A stretch of DNA of 64,000 nucleotides from Phycisphaerae bacterium (lineage in GTDB: Bacteria > Planctomycetota > Phycisphaerae > UBA1845 > UTPLA1): contig JAHBXN010000002.1 of assembly GCA_019636475.1 (NCBI GenBank), forward strand, positions 586,826 to 650,825, read 5' to 3'. The translations under genes and the position numbers were made by a program. The notes beneath the pieces are model-generated. The model was not told the DNA's origin. It saw only the letters and a list, made by a program, of their open reading frames with translations, and searched no databases. Below are positions 28,158-37,100 of the stretch, piece after piece (the first letter of the stretch is position 1; every line of letters begins with the position of its first letter).

Positions 28158-29051
28158 TCACGCACGCGAGGTGGTCGCCGGGTCGAAATGCCGGCGCGAG
28201 CCAACATCGGGTTGAAGCACCAGGCCATCGCGCGGGTGGATATCGAGTATGACGCCGGAGACGTGCTCCTGCCCCGAGATGAGCGTGACGCGGCGGCCGA
28301 TGTCAGCGGACCGGCGACACCATTCGGCAGTCAGCTCGTCGTCACTGACGCAGGCCGGTTCGGCGAAGAGTCCATCAAGTTCGCGAAGCAGACGGCGGGC
28401 GATTGCAAGTCGATCGATGGGGTCGCGGCTCTCAATGTGGAGCGACGTGGAGCATGCGCGAAGCGGCTCCGGGAAGTGCATCGGCTGCTGTAGACAGTTA
28501 ATCCCAATGCCGATTGCAATCCACGCGGCGAATTGACTGGAGCGTTGATCGCGCCGGGCGATTTCCCTTGGGGCGAGCACTTCGACGCGATGGGTATCTA
28601 ACGTCTCCGGACTGCAGCCGGTGACCTTTGCTTCGACGAGGATGCCGGCCAGTTTCTTCTCCCCCACGTAGATATCGTTGGGCCAGATAATCTGCGGCGA
28701 GACATCCGTCGTCCTCTCGATCGTCCTTGCGACCGCAACGGCCGCTCCCGTCATCCAGAATGCGGGCCGCGCCGCATTGCGCGGCTCATTGAGGAGAATC
28801 GTGCACATCACGCTCGCACCAGCCGGGGAATGCCACTGTCGCCCCAGACGACCGCGACCGGCCGTCTGACGCTCCGCAAATACGGCGGTTCCGTCCGCGT
28901 CCGCTCCGGATTGCGGAGCCAGAGTTTGTAATGCGAAGGTATTGGTGCTGTCGATCTCCGGCAGAACGGCGACACGCCGACCCACCCGGGCCGTATGCAG
29001 CTCGGCGGCGATGGCATCGGCGCTCAGGACATGCGGCGAATCGGGGATCAT
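28158..29051 (-). CDS. birA: Biotin--[acetyl-CoA-carboxylase] ligase
   Basis: Encodes 297 residues. Biotin-binding and catalytic motifs are clear: ERQTAGRGRLGRQW, the PNDIYVGEKKLAGIL adenylate site and AIGIGIN. The N-terminal winged-helix repressor domain of E. coli BirA is absent, so this is a plain ligase that attaches biotin to carboxyl carrier proteins and probably does not repress transcription. A stretch of about 35 residues between KVTG and AIGIGIN (around residues 145-175) looks longer than usual. The start codon overlaps the stop of nadC by four bases (ATGA), a sign of coupling. Confidence 0.93.
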   Translation of the reverse strand: MIPDSPHVLSADAIAAELHTARVGRRVAVLPEIDSTNTFALQTLAPQSGADADGTAVFAERQTAGRGRLGRQWHSPAGASVMCTILLNEPRNAARPAFWMTGAAVAVARTIERTTDVSPQIIWPNDIYVGEKKLAGILVEAKVTGCSPETLDTHRVEVLAPREIARRDQRSSQFAAWIAIGIGINCLQQPMHFPEPLRACSTSLHIESRDPIDRLAIARRLLRELDGLFAEPACVSDDELTAEWCRRSADIGRRVTLISGQEHVSGVILDIHPRDGLVLQPDVGSRRHFDPATTSRA

Positions 29052-29947
29052 TCAATGGCGTCCAAGCCGATATCGAGAATGGGAGCGGAGTGCGTTATGG
29101 CACCGACGGCGATTCGTTCGACACCGGTCTCGGCGACAGCACGTACGGTTTCGAGGGTGACGCGGCCGCTCGCCTCCAGTTCCACTTTGCTGCGCAGTCC
29201 GCGGGCGTCTCTGATGGCAACAGCCGATCGCATGTCTTCGAGGCTGAAATTATCCAGGAGGATGACGTCAATGCCTACGACGCTCAGTAACTGCTCGAAT
29301 TGCTCGAGCGTATCGCACTCGACTTCGACAAAGGCAGGCTGTGAGGGCAAATGCGGAAGGCGGTTCAACATTTCGAAAACGGCATGGGCCAGGCGCGACG
29401 ATGGAATTCCGGCGAGGTGGTTGTCCTTGATCAGAACCGCATCGAAAAGCCCGATGCGATGATTGTGTCCACCGCCACAGCGAACGGCGTATTTTTCCAG
29501 CTCGCGCAGGCCCGGCGTTGTCTTGCGCGTATCATAAATCTTGGCATGGGTTCCGGTGACCGCGGCGACAAAGCGACTTGTCAGCGTCGCGACGCCTGAA
29601 AGATGCTGAAGGAAGTTCAGAATCGTCCGCTCGGCGGTCAGCATCTGAATCACGCGGCCGCTGAGCCGGGCGATCGGCACGCCGGGTTCGACATTCAGCG
29701 CGTCCGCATGCGGATCGATCCAATCAAGCACCACCTCCGGCGCGAGCGATTCGACGAGCGCCGGGAGTAACAACGCACCGCAGAATCGGCCGTGATCGCG
29801 AGGGACAATCTGCCAACGTCCACGCGCGGTCACCGCAAGCTCGGGCATGAGACGCGAGGTGAGATCACCATGCAGTCCGAGGTCTTCGCGGCGGGCTATT
29901 TCGATGAGCGGCAAAATCTGATTCAGGTCGATTTGCATCGCATTCAC
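29048..29947 (-). CDS. nadC: Quinolinate phosphoribosyltransferase (nicotinate-nucleotide pyrophosphorylase)
   Basis: Encodes 299 residues. It has EDLGLHGDLTSR, the type II PRTase opening, RTILNFLQHLSGVAT, and the DTRKTTPGLRELEKYAVRCGGG region (quoted in parts TRKTTPG and YAVRCGGG), plus KDNHLAG and LEASGRVTLETV at the end. It turns quinolinate and PRPP into nicotinate mononucleotide, the committed step of de novo NAD synthesis. Two ATGs, at 29947 and 29938, are possible; the second has GGTGA at a better distance. birA overlaps its end. nadA and nadB are not nearby. Confidence 0.95.
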   Translation of the reverse strand: MNAMQIDLNQILPLIEIARREDLGLHGDLTSRLMPELAVTARGRWQIVPRDHGRFCGALLLPALVESLAPEVVLDWIDPHADALNVEPGVPIARLSGRVIQMLTAERTILNFLQHLSGVATLTSRFVAAVTGTHAKIYDTRKTTPGLRELEKYAVRCGGGHNHRIGLFDAVLIKDNHLAGIPSSRLAHAVFEMLNRLPHLPSQPAFVEVECDTLEQFEQLLSVVGIDVILLDNFSLEDMRSAVAIRDARGLRSKVELEASGRVTLETVRAVAETGVERIAVGAITHSAPILDIGLDAIE

Positions 29948-30030
29948 CAGTTCGTCAATCCGAACGGGCCATCATGCCGGCGCGCCGCGGTACGCCTTTC
30001 CGCGGATGGTGCCTTCGGTCCGGCCGGGCG

Positions 30031-31218
30031 TCAACCAAATCGGCCGCGCTCCATCGGCGCGGACGGATTCAGCAGATTAAGCTGATAATTCCCGAGGTAC
30101 TTCAGCGTCTGAAAATGCTTGAAGAGCTCGTCCACACTTTTGAATACGCGCGTCGCGGTTTCAGTGATGAAGGGCGACGGGTCTTTTCGCGGCCTCCAGA
30201 TGACGTAGACCTCCTTTGTTCCCTCCCAGGCGTGTTGCAATTCGCGTTCCACGCCGCTCGACAGGCCCGGAATGCCGCCCGCAAGCTCTGGAATGTAGCT
30301 GACGATCATGTCGCTCTGGTCGATCAACTTGAAGTCGCGGGCATAAATCTGTCCGTCGATATCGCGTGCAACATTCGTGACATCGTTGACGCTGAACGTC
30401 AGATCGCGCCCGTTCACCTTCAGCGTGATTGCGGCCTCGCCCTTCTTGGTCGCTTCTCCGGCCTCAAAAAGCAGGCGCTTTTCGTCGAGGTCTCCGGGAT
30501 CGAAACAAATGAAATGCTCCGCCAGCGAGGCGCGGAATCCGTCGATCTCAGCAAGCACGTCCGGCATGTCCATGACGTGCGACATCGGAAAGCTGGGGTA
30601 AATCTTCTTGCGCTGTGATTCGAACATCAGCCGCACCAGCGATTCAGCAGTCGCCTCGTTATGACCGCGCGCGAGCACGTAAAAAGTGCCGTGTCGCCCG
30701 ATGGCGTGTGCGAGAATTTCCGTGGCGAGAATTTCCTCCTCGCGCCAGACCATGATGTCCTTGAGCGTATGAGGCACGTCATGCTCTTTAAGGAGCCGTT
30801 CGTGAATGGCATCGACGTTGTCCACGAGCGTGACGTAAAGATCGGCATCAAAGGCCTTCATCTGGTCGAAATCGAAGGCCTCGAACAGGCCGTGTTTCCA
30901 TCGAAACGTCGCGTGGGTGTTGACAATCACGTTTTCGGTTCGCTCGGCCGTCGCAAGTACGTCCTTGAAAACAGCACGCCTCAGGCTGTTCAAGCGGGTC
31001 CGCGGCAAATCGAGAATCCGTCCCGGCCGAACGTCCGGCGCTTCCTTATACATCATCGCACCGACGTTGCAGACCGTGACATTGTGGCCGCGCTCGCCGG
31101 CCAGATCGCGGACTTTCTCGAGGAAGGGGCGCTTGTCGACGCCGACCTGCCCGGTGACGACGACGCGAATGCCGTTGTGTGCCTTTCCGCCGAAGAGATT
31201 GCTGCTACTGTTGACCAT
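30031..31218 (-). CDS. Two-domain protein: P-loop kinase-like domain plus nucleoside-deoxyribosyltransferase-like domain
   Basis: Encodes 395 residues from the ATG at 31218, which has GGGAG eight bases upstream; the frame runs further up but those starts have poorer sites. Near residue 20 is a P-loop-like VVVTGQVGVDKRPF, in which the usual GKS/T is changed to DKR, followed by DADLYVTLVDN and VWREEEI as in adenylate-kinase-like NTPases. The C-terminal third has KLIDQSDMIVSYIPEL then SGVERELQHAWEGTKEVYVIW, the pattern of nucleoside 2-deoxyribosyltransferase-like Rossmann folds. I read this as a nucleotide-handling fusion, but the substrate is unknown and the second domain is only a pattern match. 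It is divergent from gltX. Confidence 0.65.
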   Translation of the reverse strand: MVNSSSNLFGGKAHNGIRVVVTGQVGVDKRPFLEKVRDLAGERGHNVTVCNVGAMMYKEAPDVRPGRILDLPRTRLNSLRRAVFKDVLATAERTENVIVNTHATFRWKHGLFEAFDFDQMKAFDADLYVTLVDNVDAIHERLLKEHDVPHTLKDIMVWREEEILATEILAHAIGRHGTFYVLARGHNEATAESLVRLMFESQRKKIYPSFPMSHVMDMPDVLAEIDGFRASLAEHFICFDPGDLDEKRLLFEAGEATKKGEAAITLKVNGRDLTFSVNDVTNVARDIDGQIYARDFKLIDQSDMIVSYIPELAGGIPGLSSGVERELQHAWEGTKEVYVIWRPRKDPSPFITETATRVFKSVDELFKHFQTLKYLGNYQLNLLNPSAPMERGRFG

Positions 31219-31375
31219 ATTGAAGTCTCCCGGTTTTCCCTTCAGCATAACCGAAACCTGTTCGTCGGAGAAACGCGGCGGGGCCTTGCTTTCGCCGTTT
31301 TTCATTCGGACGTAAACTGTCATTCTGGAATGCCAACTCCGTGTGATGGCAAGATACTTGAGAAGCCAACCCATT

Positions 31376-33016
31376 ATGAACCCTGTTCGAGCCAGATTTG
31401 CCCCATCTCCCACGGGGTATTTGCATGTCGGCGGCGCGCGATCGGCCCTGTTCAACTGGTTATTCTGCCGCCGGAACGGCGGACGATTCGTCCTTCGGAT
31501 CGAGGACACGGATATCCAGCGGAATATTGAAGGCGCTGATCAGAAGCTGCGCGATGACCTCCGCTGGCTGGGTATCGACTGGGACGAGGGACCCGAAGTC
31601 GGCGGGCCCTACGGTCCATACAACCAGAGCGAACGGCTCGACCTTTATCGAGCAGCCGAGCGAAAACTGCTTGATGCCGGGCTCGCCTACTACGCATTCG
31701 ACACCGCGGAAGAACTGGACGCGCTGCGCCGCAAGGCCATGGCAGAGAAAGTGAGCTTCCGATATCCGCGACCCGCCACTTTCCCGTCCGAAGCCGATGC
31801 GTCCCGAGCCCGCGAGCAGGGGCGGCCGGTCGTCGTGCGCTTCGCCGTTCCGGACGAACCGATCACGGTGCACGATGAAATCCTTGGCGACGTGACCTTC
31901 GGCGCGGGCGAAGTGGAGGACCTGGTCATCGTCAAATCGAACGGCTGGCCGACTTACCATTTCGCCGTTGTCGTGGATGACGAGCACATGCGGATCTCGC
32001 ATGTGCTGCGCGCCCAGGAACACCTGATGAACACGCCGAAACACGTCTTCATGCAGAGGGCCCTGGGCTACAGCACGCCGATCTATGCCCATCTGCCCCT
32101 CGTGTTCAATATCGACGGCACGAAAATGAGCAAGCGCGACAAACACAAAGTCGTGCGAACGGCCGTGAAAGAAAAGCTGAAGAGCAAACTGTGGACGCCG
32201 GCGGATGTCGTTACTCTGGCATCTTCCGACGAGGCGGCAATCCACCGCTGGCTCGACAAGGCGGACGCCGAACTGGACTCAACGCAGCTCAATCGCCTGG
32301 CACAGGCCGCCGGAGCGGTGATTCCCGAGATCGATGTTCACGACTTTCGCGTGTCGGGCTATCTGCCCGAGGCGCTGCTCAACTTTATCGCCCTGATCGG
32401 CTGGTCACCCGGCGATGACCGCGAACGCCTTACGCGGGACGAGATGATCGCCGCGTTCTCCATTGATCGAATCGGCAAGACAGCCGGCCGGTTTGATCGC
32501 GAAAAGCTGCTTGCGGTCAACACCGACTACTGCGCGACCGCTTCACCCGAAAGGCTGCTGGCCGCGTTTCGCGACTGGTCAGCGGCGAGCGGCTCTCCCC
32601 TGGCAGCCCTGGATGACGCGACCGCCTCGCGCGTGATCGAAGCCTGCAAGGGAATGCGAACACTTCGCGATATCGAGGCGAAAGCAGGCATTCTCTTCGC
32701 CCCGGACGAAGCCGTTGAGTACGATCCGGCTGCCGTGAAGAAATTCCTCGAAAAGAAGGATGGCGCGGGCTACGCGATGTTGTCGAGGCTGCTTCCGGCG
32801 CTAGAATCTCTCAACCCGTGGACCGCCGAGGGCATTGATTCGCTCATCAAGCGAATGTGCGAGGCCGAAGGCGTCGGCATGGGCGATGTGGCACAGCCGA
32901 TTCGCGTCGCCGTCGCCGGAAGGCCTGTGAGCCCCGCAATCGGTGAGACCCTGGCGCTGCTCGGCAAAACCGGAACCATGAACCGAGTTCGGCGCTGCCT
33001 CGCGGCGAGGGCATGA
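31376..33016 (+). CDS. gltX: Glutamyl-tRNA synthetase
   Basis: Encodes 546 residues. The ATG at 31376 gives MNPVRARFAPSPTGYLHVGG with the HIGH-type motif; two earlier ATGs in frame would add residues foreign to the family. RIEDTDIQRN and KMSKRDK (the KMSKS motif) place it as class Ic GluRS. The C-terminal anticodon-binding domain is present. The length is toward the long side, with an insertion between the catalytic core and the C-terminal helices. Without an adjacent gatCAB or glnS it is not possible to say whether it also mischarges tRNA-Gln. The next gene on the same strand starts 60 bases on. Confidence 0.96.
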   Translation: MNPVRARFAPSPTGYLHVGGARSALFNWLFCRRNGGRFVLRIEDTDIQRNIEGADQKLRDDLRWLGIDWDEGPEVGGPYGPYNQSERLDLYRAAERKLLDAGLAYYAFDTAEELDALRRKAMAEKVSFRYPRPATFPSEADASRAREQGRPVVVRFAVPDEPITVHDEILGDVTFGAGEVEDLVIVKSNGWPTYHFAVVVDDEHMRISHVLRAQEHLMNTPKHVFMQRALGYSTPIYAHLPLVFNIDGTKMSKRDKHKVVRTAVKEKLKSKLWTPADVVTLASSDEAAIHRWLDKADAELDSTQLNRLAQAAGAVIPEIDVHDFRVSGYLPEALLNFIALIGWSPGDDRERLTRDEMIAAFSIDRIGKTAGRFDREKLLAVNTDYCATASPERLLAAFRDWSAASGSPLAALDDATASRVIEACKGMRTLRDIEAKAGILFAPDEAVEYDPAAVKKFLEKKDGAGYAMLSRLLPALESLNPWTAEGIDSLIKRMCEAEGVGMGDVAQPIRVAVAGRPVSPAIGETLALLGKTGTMNRVRRCLAARA

Positions 33017-33076
33017 CACCGGGCCAACGACGCAGAACACTCAATAGATCGATCTCTGTTCGGAACAGGACAAGCC

Positions 33077-34285
33077 ATGAACACCCGCATCACTGATTGC
33101 CGGCGCTTTGTTTTCGCGGGGACGATCGTCGTTTTTCTGCAAGCGGTCGCCCTGGCCCAGCCCCCCGTCACCGACACACATGCGGCACTACCGCCGAAAT
33201 TGCTGAGCGACGCAAGGCGCGCCGTGAATCGCGGCCTCGCGTATCTCCGCGCTGCACAGGATCGCGACGGCGGCTGGACAACCGCTCGCTACGGACCGGC
33301 CGTGACGGCGCTTGTCGCGCAGGCCTTCGCCAACGATGCGACCTACGGCCCGAAGCATCCGATCGTTGAGCGCGCCCTCGCGCGCATCCTGCAATACGAA
33401 CAGAACGACGGCGGCATTTATGATCAGCGGCAGAATCTCGCGAACTATCAAACTTCCGTCGTGCTTTCCTTTCTCGCCACGCTGCGTGACGCCGATCAAA
33501 CACAGCGCGTGGCCAGGGCACAGCGATTTCTCACGCGGCTGCAGTACGGCGCGGACGACTCGATGGATTCCTCCAACGTCTGGTACGGCGGATCCGGATA
33601 CAACAGCAAGAAACGCCCCGACCTGTCCAACACACAGATGATGCTCGAAGCCCTGCACGCGAGCGGCCTGTCGAAGGATGACCCGGTCTATCAGCGCGCG
33701 TTGACATTCATCTCCCGCAGCCAGATGAACGAAGCCACGAACGATCAGCCGTTCGCGAAGGGATCGGCGGACGGCGGCTTCATCTACACGCCGGGCGACG
33801 GGGGCGAATCGAAGGCCAATCCGATGATCGAACTGGTGAAGTCGCAGCCGATCTCTTATGGCTCGATGACCTACTCCGGTTTCAAGAGCATGCTCTATGC
33901 AAATGTCTCAAGAGAGGATCCGCGCATCGAGTCCTGCCTGAGATGGATTCGGCGCAACTACACGCTGGACGTCAATCCCGGGCTTCGGGGTCGCTCCGCA
34001 CAGGAGGGCCTCTACTACTACTACCATGTCTTCGCCCGGGCACTGTACGCGTGGGGCGAGCCGATCGTCGTGGATGACAATGGCGTGTCGCACAACTGGC
34101 GTGTGGACCTGTGCGGCAAGATTGTTTCGCTTCAGAACAGGGACGGAAGCTGGGTCAACGAGCGCACACGATGGCTGGAGGGGGACGAGAACTATGTGAC
34201 CGCCCTGGCCATCCTCTCACTGCAAACGGCCATGCAGGCTGATTCGGACTCAGCCCGTGCGAGCCGACCGGCAGGCACGAATTGA
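33077..34285 (+). CDS. Exported squalene-cyclase-like (alpha/alpha-barrel) protein
   Basis: Encodes 402 residues. It opens with a signal peptide (MNTRITDCRRFVFAGT...ALAQ). The body is built from helical repeats with the QW-like consensus seen in prenyltransferase and squalene-oxidase domains: GLAYLRAAQDRDGGW, RILQYEQNDGGIYD, TRLQYGADDS, and VSLQNRDGSW at the end. In bacteria, exported members of this fold are usually of unknown function and lack the DXDD cyclase acid; none is obvious here, so I do not call it a cyclase. It is likely periplasmic. It sits between gltX and a convergent metallophosphoesterase. Confidence 0.75.
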   Translation: MNTRITDCRRFVFAGTIVVFLQAVALAQPPVTDTHAALPPKLLSDARRAVNRGLAYLRAAQDRDGGWTTARYGPAVTALVAQAFANDATYGPKHPIVERALARILQYEQNDGGIYDQRQNLANYQTSVVLSFLATLRDADQTQRVARAQRFLTRLQYGADDSMDSSNVWYGGSGYNSKKRPDLSNTQMMLEALHASGLSKDDPVYQRALTFISRSQMNEATNDQPFAKGSADGGFIYTPGDGGESKANPMIELVKSQPISYGSMTYSGFKSMLYANVSREDPRIESCLRWIRRNYTLDVNPGLRGRSAQEGLYYYYHVFARALYAWGEPIVVDDNGVSHNWRVDLCGKIVSLQNRDGSWVNERTRWLEGDENYVTALAILSLQTAMQADSDSARASRPAGTN

Positions 34286-34304
34286 CCCGCGGTCACGGAT
34301 TGCT

Positions 34305-35540
34305 TCAATTCTTCGCGGGCTTGCGAATCTCGAAGTCGTCAATCTGGCTTCCATTCTCGTCCAACTGCCGGATTCTCACCCGATCGGGCGATACGTCCAC
34401 GCAGGTGAAACTGAAGACCCGATCGTTATAGGTACGCAGGAACGGCGGAGGCGGATTCGCTTCCGGATAGCGCTGGGCCCCGCCGGCGCCCGTCGTGATA
34501 TAAACAACGCCCTCGCCGTCGGCCACCATCTTGTCCGCTTTCATCGGCGCGGTGCGCTCGTAGAGGTGGTTGTGGCCGCAGAAGACCGCATCCACGCCGC
34601 AATCCTCAAACACCTGCGCGAACGCGCGCTTCATGTGTTCTCCGCCCTTGGGTCCATGCGAACTGCCCGTGTAGTATGGATGATGAAAGTAGGCGAACTT
34701 CCACCGGGCATTGCAATCCGTCAGGATGGAACGAACCCACGGCGCGATCTGCGTCGCCATCTGCTCCGCGGAGATGACGCCGCCCTGCGATGACTGGTTG
34801 GAGTCCAGTGCCACAAATCTGGCATCTCCGAAATCAAAGTAGTAGTTGCGTTCGGCCTCGAACCCCGGCGGACCATTTCGCGGTAGAATAAACTCCGCCA
34901 GCAGCGGAGCGCCCTTATCCGTCGCGACATCATGATTGCCGAGCGTCGCCATGAACGGGACGTGCGCAAGAAGCGATCGGTTTGGCTCATAAAAGTTCAG
35001 CGGATAGTCCTGCTTTGCTCCGGCCGGATAGATCAGATCGCCCGTGTGAATCACGAGATTCGGCTTCTGTGCAGCCATCAGGTTGGCAACAAGGGACTGC
35101 GAATTGCCACCGACACCCGAATCTCCGAAGGCGACGAATCGGAATGCCGTTCCCGGCGCCGCCGGGCTTTTGTAGTCAAGCGGACCCGCGATGCGAACGC
35201 GCCGTCCGAACATTCCAGCATTAAACAACTCATACTGATAAGCCTTGCCGAGTTCGAGGCCGCCGAGTTCACCGACATATCGTCCGTCGGCCGGCTCGAC
35301 GGCCTGCTCGGTGGCGCTGCCGTCCGGGCGCGTGAATCGGATCCATGCCGTCGACCCACCGGCCTGCGCGGTCCAGACGACGGCGAGCTGGTCGGGCGCT
35401 GGCATCTGGACCATGGGCCCCAGAATCAGTTTCGGGCGCGTGCGTTCGTCGTACTTGTATCCCGCAACGCAGAGCGTCGAGACGACAATCACTGCAAAAG
35501 GGGCGATTTTTCGCGACATCGAGTTGACTTTCCAAGGCAT
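34305..35540 (-). CDS. Exported metallophosphoesterase, purple-acid-phosphatase type
   Basis: Encodes 411 residues from the ATG at 35540, preceded by GGAG at a good distance; a second ATG at 35519 is possible. A short hydrophobic segment (FAVIVVSTLCVAG) is a signal peptide or anchor. A fibronectin-like domain fills about residues 40-125, then the calcineurin-type core: FVAFGDSGVGG, HTGDLIYPAG, LGNHD, HHPYYTG, and GHNHLYERT. These provide the two-metal site. Secreted enzymes of this type cleave phosphate monoesters from organic substrates. It is divergent from prfB, and the 113-base gap between them probably contains both promoters. Confidence 0.87.
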   Translation of the reverse strand: MPWKVNSMSRKIAPFAVIVVSTLCVAGYKYDERTRPKLILGPMVQMPAPDQLAVVWTAQAGGSTAWIRFTRPDGSATEQAVEPADGRYVGELGGLELGKAYQYELFNAGMFGRRVRIAGPLDYKSPAAPGTAFRFVAFGDSGVGGNSQSLVANLMAAQKPNLVIHTGDLIYPAGAKQDYPLNFYEPNRSLLAHVPFMATLGNHDVATDKGAPLLAEFILPRNGPPGFEAERNYYFDFGDARFVALDSNQSSQGGVISAEQMATQIAPWVRSILTDCNARWKFAYFHHPYYTGSSHGPKGGEHMKRAFAQVFEDCGVDAVFCGHNHLYERTAPMKADKMVADGEGVVYITTGAGGAQRYPEANPPPPFLRTYNDRVFSFTCVDVSPDRVRIRQLDENGSQIDDFEIRKPAKN

Positions 35541-35653
35541 GAATCGCTCCGATCCTGTCGATTGCTCGCCGCCGATTCGGCCGTTCGTGGTGAGCCGGCG
35601 TTGCCGATCCGGTACTCGCCACTTATAGTAAATGACAGCAAAGGAGCATGCGA

Positions 35654-36758
35654 ATGGCAACCGCCGAAGATATCATGCCGATTGAAGAGTTGGAGAGTCG
35701 CTTCAATTCGATACGAGACTCTCTTTGACCTGCCGAAAAAGCGCAGCGACCTGAAGCAGATCGAAGAGCTCATGGGCCAGCCCGGATTCTGGGATTCTCC
35801 GGACGCCCAGGAGCATGTCTCCCGGCTCAAATCGCTCAAAGGCATTATCGAGCCGGTTGAAGCGCTCGGTAGACGCATCGATGATATCAAGGTCCTGATC
35901 GAACTGGCCGACGCGGAAGATGACAACGCCGCACGGGCGGAAGTGGAGACGGAGCGCGCCGCAATGATCGCGGAGCTGGAGCGCGTGTCGCTCATGGCGC
36001 TGTTGTCCGGGCCGAACGATTCGAGAGATTGCTACTTCAGCATTCAGGCCGGCGCGGGCGGCACCGAAGCATGCGACTGGGCTTCGATGCTCTTTCGAAT
36101 GTACCTGCGATACTTCGAAGCCGTCGGCTGGAAAGTCGAAGAACTCTCCAGGCGCGATGGCGACGAAGCGGGCATTCAGTCCGTCGAACTGATGGTGAAG
36201 GCCTCCTATGCCTACGGCTATCTGAGCACCGAAGCCGGCGTCCACCGGCTGGTCCGAATCAGCCCATTCAACGCACAGGGCAAGCGGCAGACGAGCTTCG
36301 CGGCGGTCGATGTCACGCCGGTCTTCCCGGAAACCAAGATCGAGATTCCCGAACGCGATCTGGACGTGATGACCTTCTGCCGAAGCAGCGGCGCCGGCGG
36401 CCAAAACGTTAACAAAGTGGCTACGGCCGTCCGCATCAAGCACATTCCGAGCGGCCTTGTCGTCGAGTGCGTTAATGAACGAAGTCAGGCCCAGAACAAG
36501 CACGGCGCCCTGAAAATTCTGAAGTCGCGCCTTGAGGCGATCGAACAGGCCAAGCGCGATGCCCAGATGGCCAGCATCTACGATGCCAAAGGCGAAATCG
36601 CCTGGGGCAACCAGATCCGCAACTATGTCCTCGACGATCCCCGGGTGAAAGACCTTCGCACCGGGCTCGAAGTGGGCAATCCGCAAAAAGTGCTGGATGG
36701 CGATTTGCAGCCGTTCATCGATGCAATGTTGCGAAAACGGGCGATGAAAAACCGATAG
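35654..36758 (+). CDS. prfB: Peptide chain release factor 2 (programmed +1 frameshift)
   Basis: RF2 is made from two frames. The ATG at 35654, with AAGGAG eight bases before it, reads 24 codons to an in-frame TGA at 35726-35728 in the context CTT TGA C. A +1 shift on CTT (35723-35725) continues in the frame that starts with GAC at 35727 and ends at TAG 36756-36758, for 367 residues in all. The fused sequence IRDSL-DLPKKRSDLK matches the RF2 N-terminus, and further on are the SPF tripeptide (RISPFNAQGKR) and GAGGQNVN. RF2 ends translation at UAA and UGA, so low RF2 promotes the shift. The stimulatory Shine-Dalgarno-like sequence usual before the site is weak here. Confidence 0.95.
35720..35729 (+). 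promoter_or_regulatory. RF2 recoding site (CTT TGA C)
   Basis: The slippery codon CTT, the in-frame TGA at 35726-35728 and the following C match the conserved RF2 autoregulatory site. The preceding bases, ACGAGACT, give little pairing with the anti-Shine-Dalgarno, unlike the AGGGGG of E. coli. Confidence 0.88.
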
Positions 36759-37100
36759 CGCATCGCCTCTAACCTTATCTAAAACATCAGTTTGTCGCCT
36801 GCCCGAACCGGCTCCAGGACGCACCTGCGCGCGGCTCCCCCGCACGGCGGCACGCCCGCGGCTGCGCGATTGGCCGGCAGTTTGGATGTGGCGTTGATTC
36901 CCAGTTCCGTTACACTGATTCGCGATTTTCTGACCTTGACAGAGTACCTGGACTTGAACGCACCGCCGCCGAGGTCTAACATTATTTGCACCCCCTCGCA
37001 TGCCGAAGCGGCGAAAGGTGCCGGAAGCGCTGGTGCTGCGTCGCTGCCCGCCAACTCAACCTCGCGAACCAAGCTCGGGCTCATAGGTGGTTTCGCAAGT
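36759..37100. other. Non-coding gap before the LPS-kinase-like gene
   Basis: An open frame runs through this region in frame with the next gene (from 36792), but its composition is not protein-like and the conserved start is at 37101. A TTGACA hexamer occurs at 36936-36941 without a matching -10 at the usual distance. No convincing terminator after prfB was seen. Confidence 0.5.

Noticed and set aside
34932..35726. A long N-terminal extension of the prfB frame
   Set aside because: It overlaps the metallophosphoesterase on the other strand and is not RF2-like. The true start is at 35654 in the other frame, before the recoding site.
35703..37001. A 432-codon minus-strand frame
   Set aside because: Antisense to prfB and to the following gap, with no recognisable domain.
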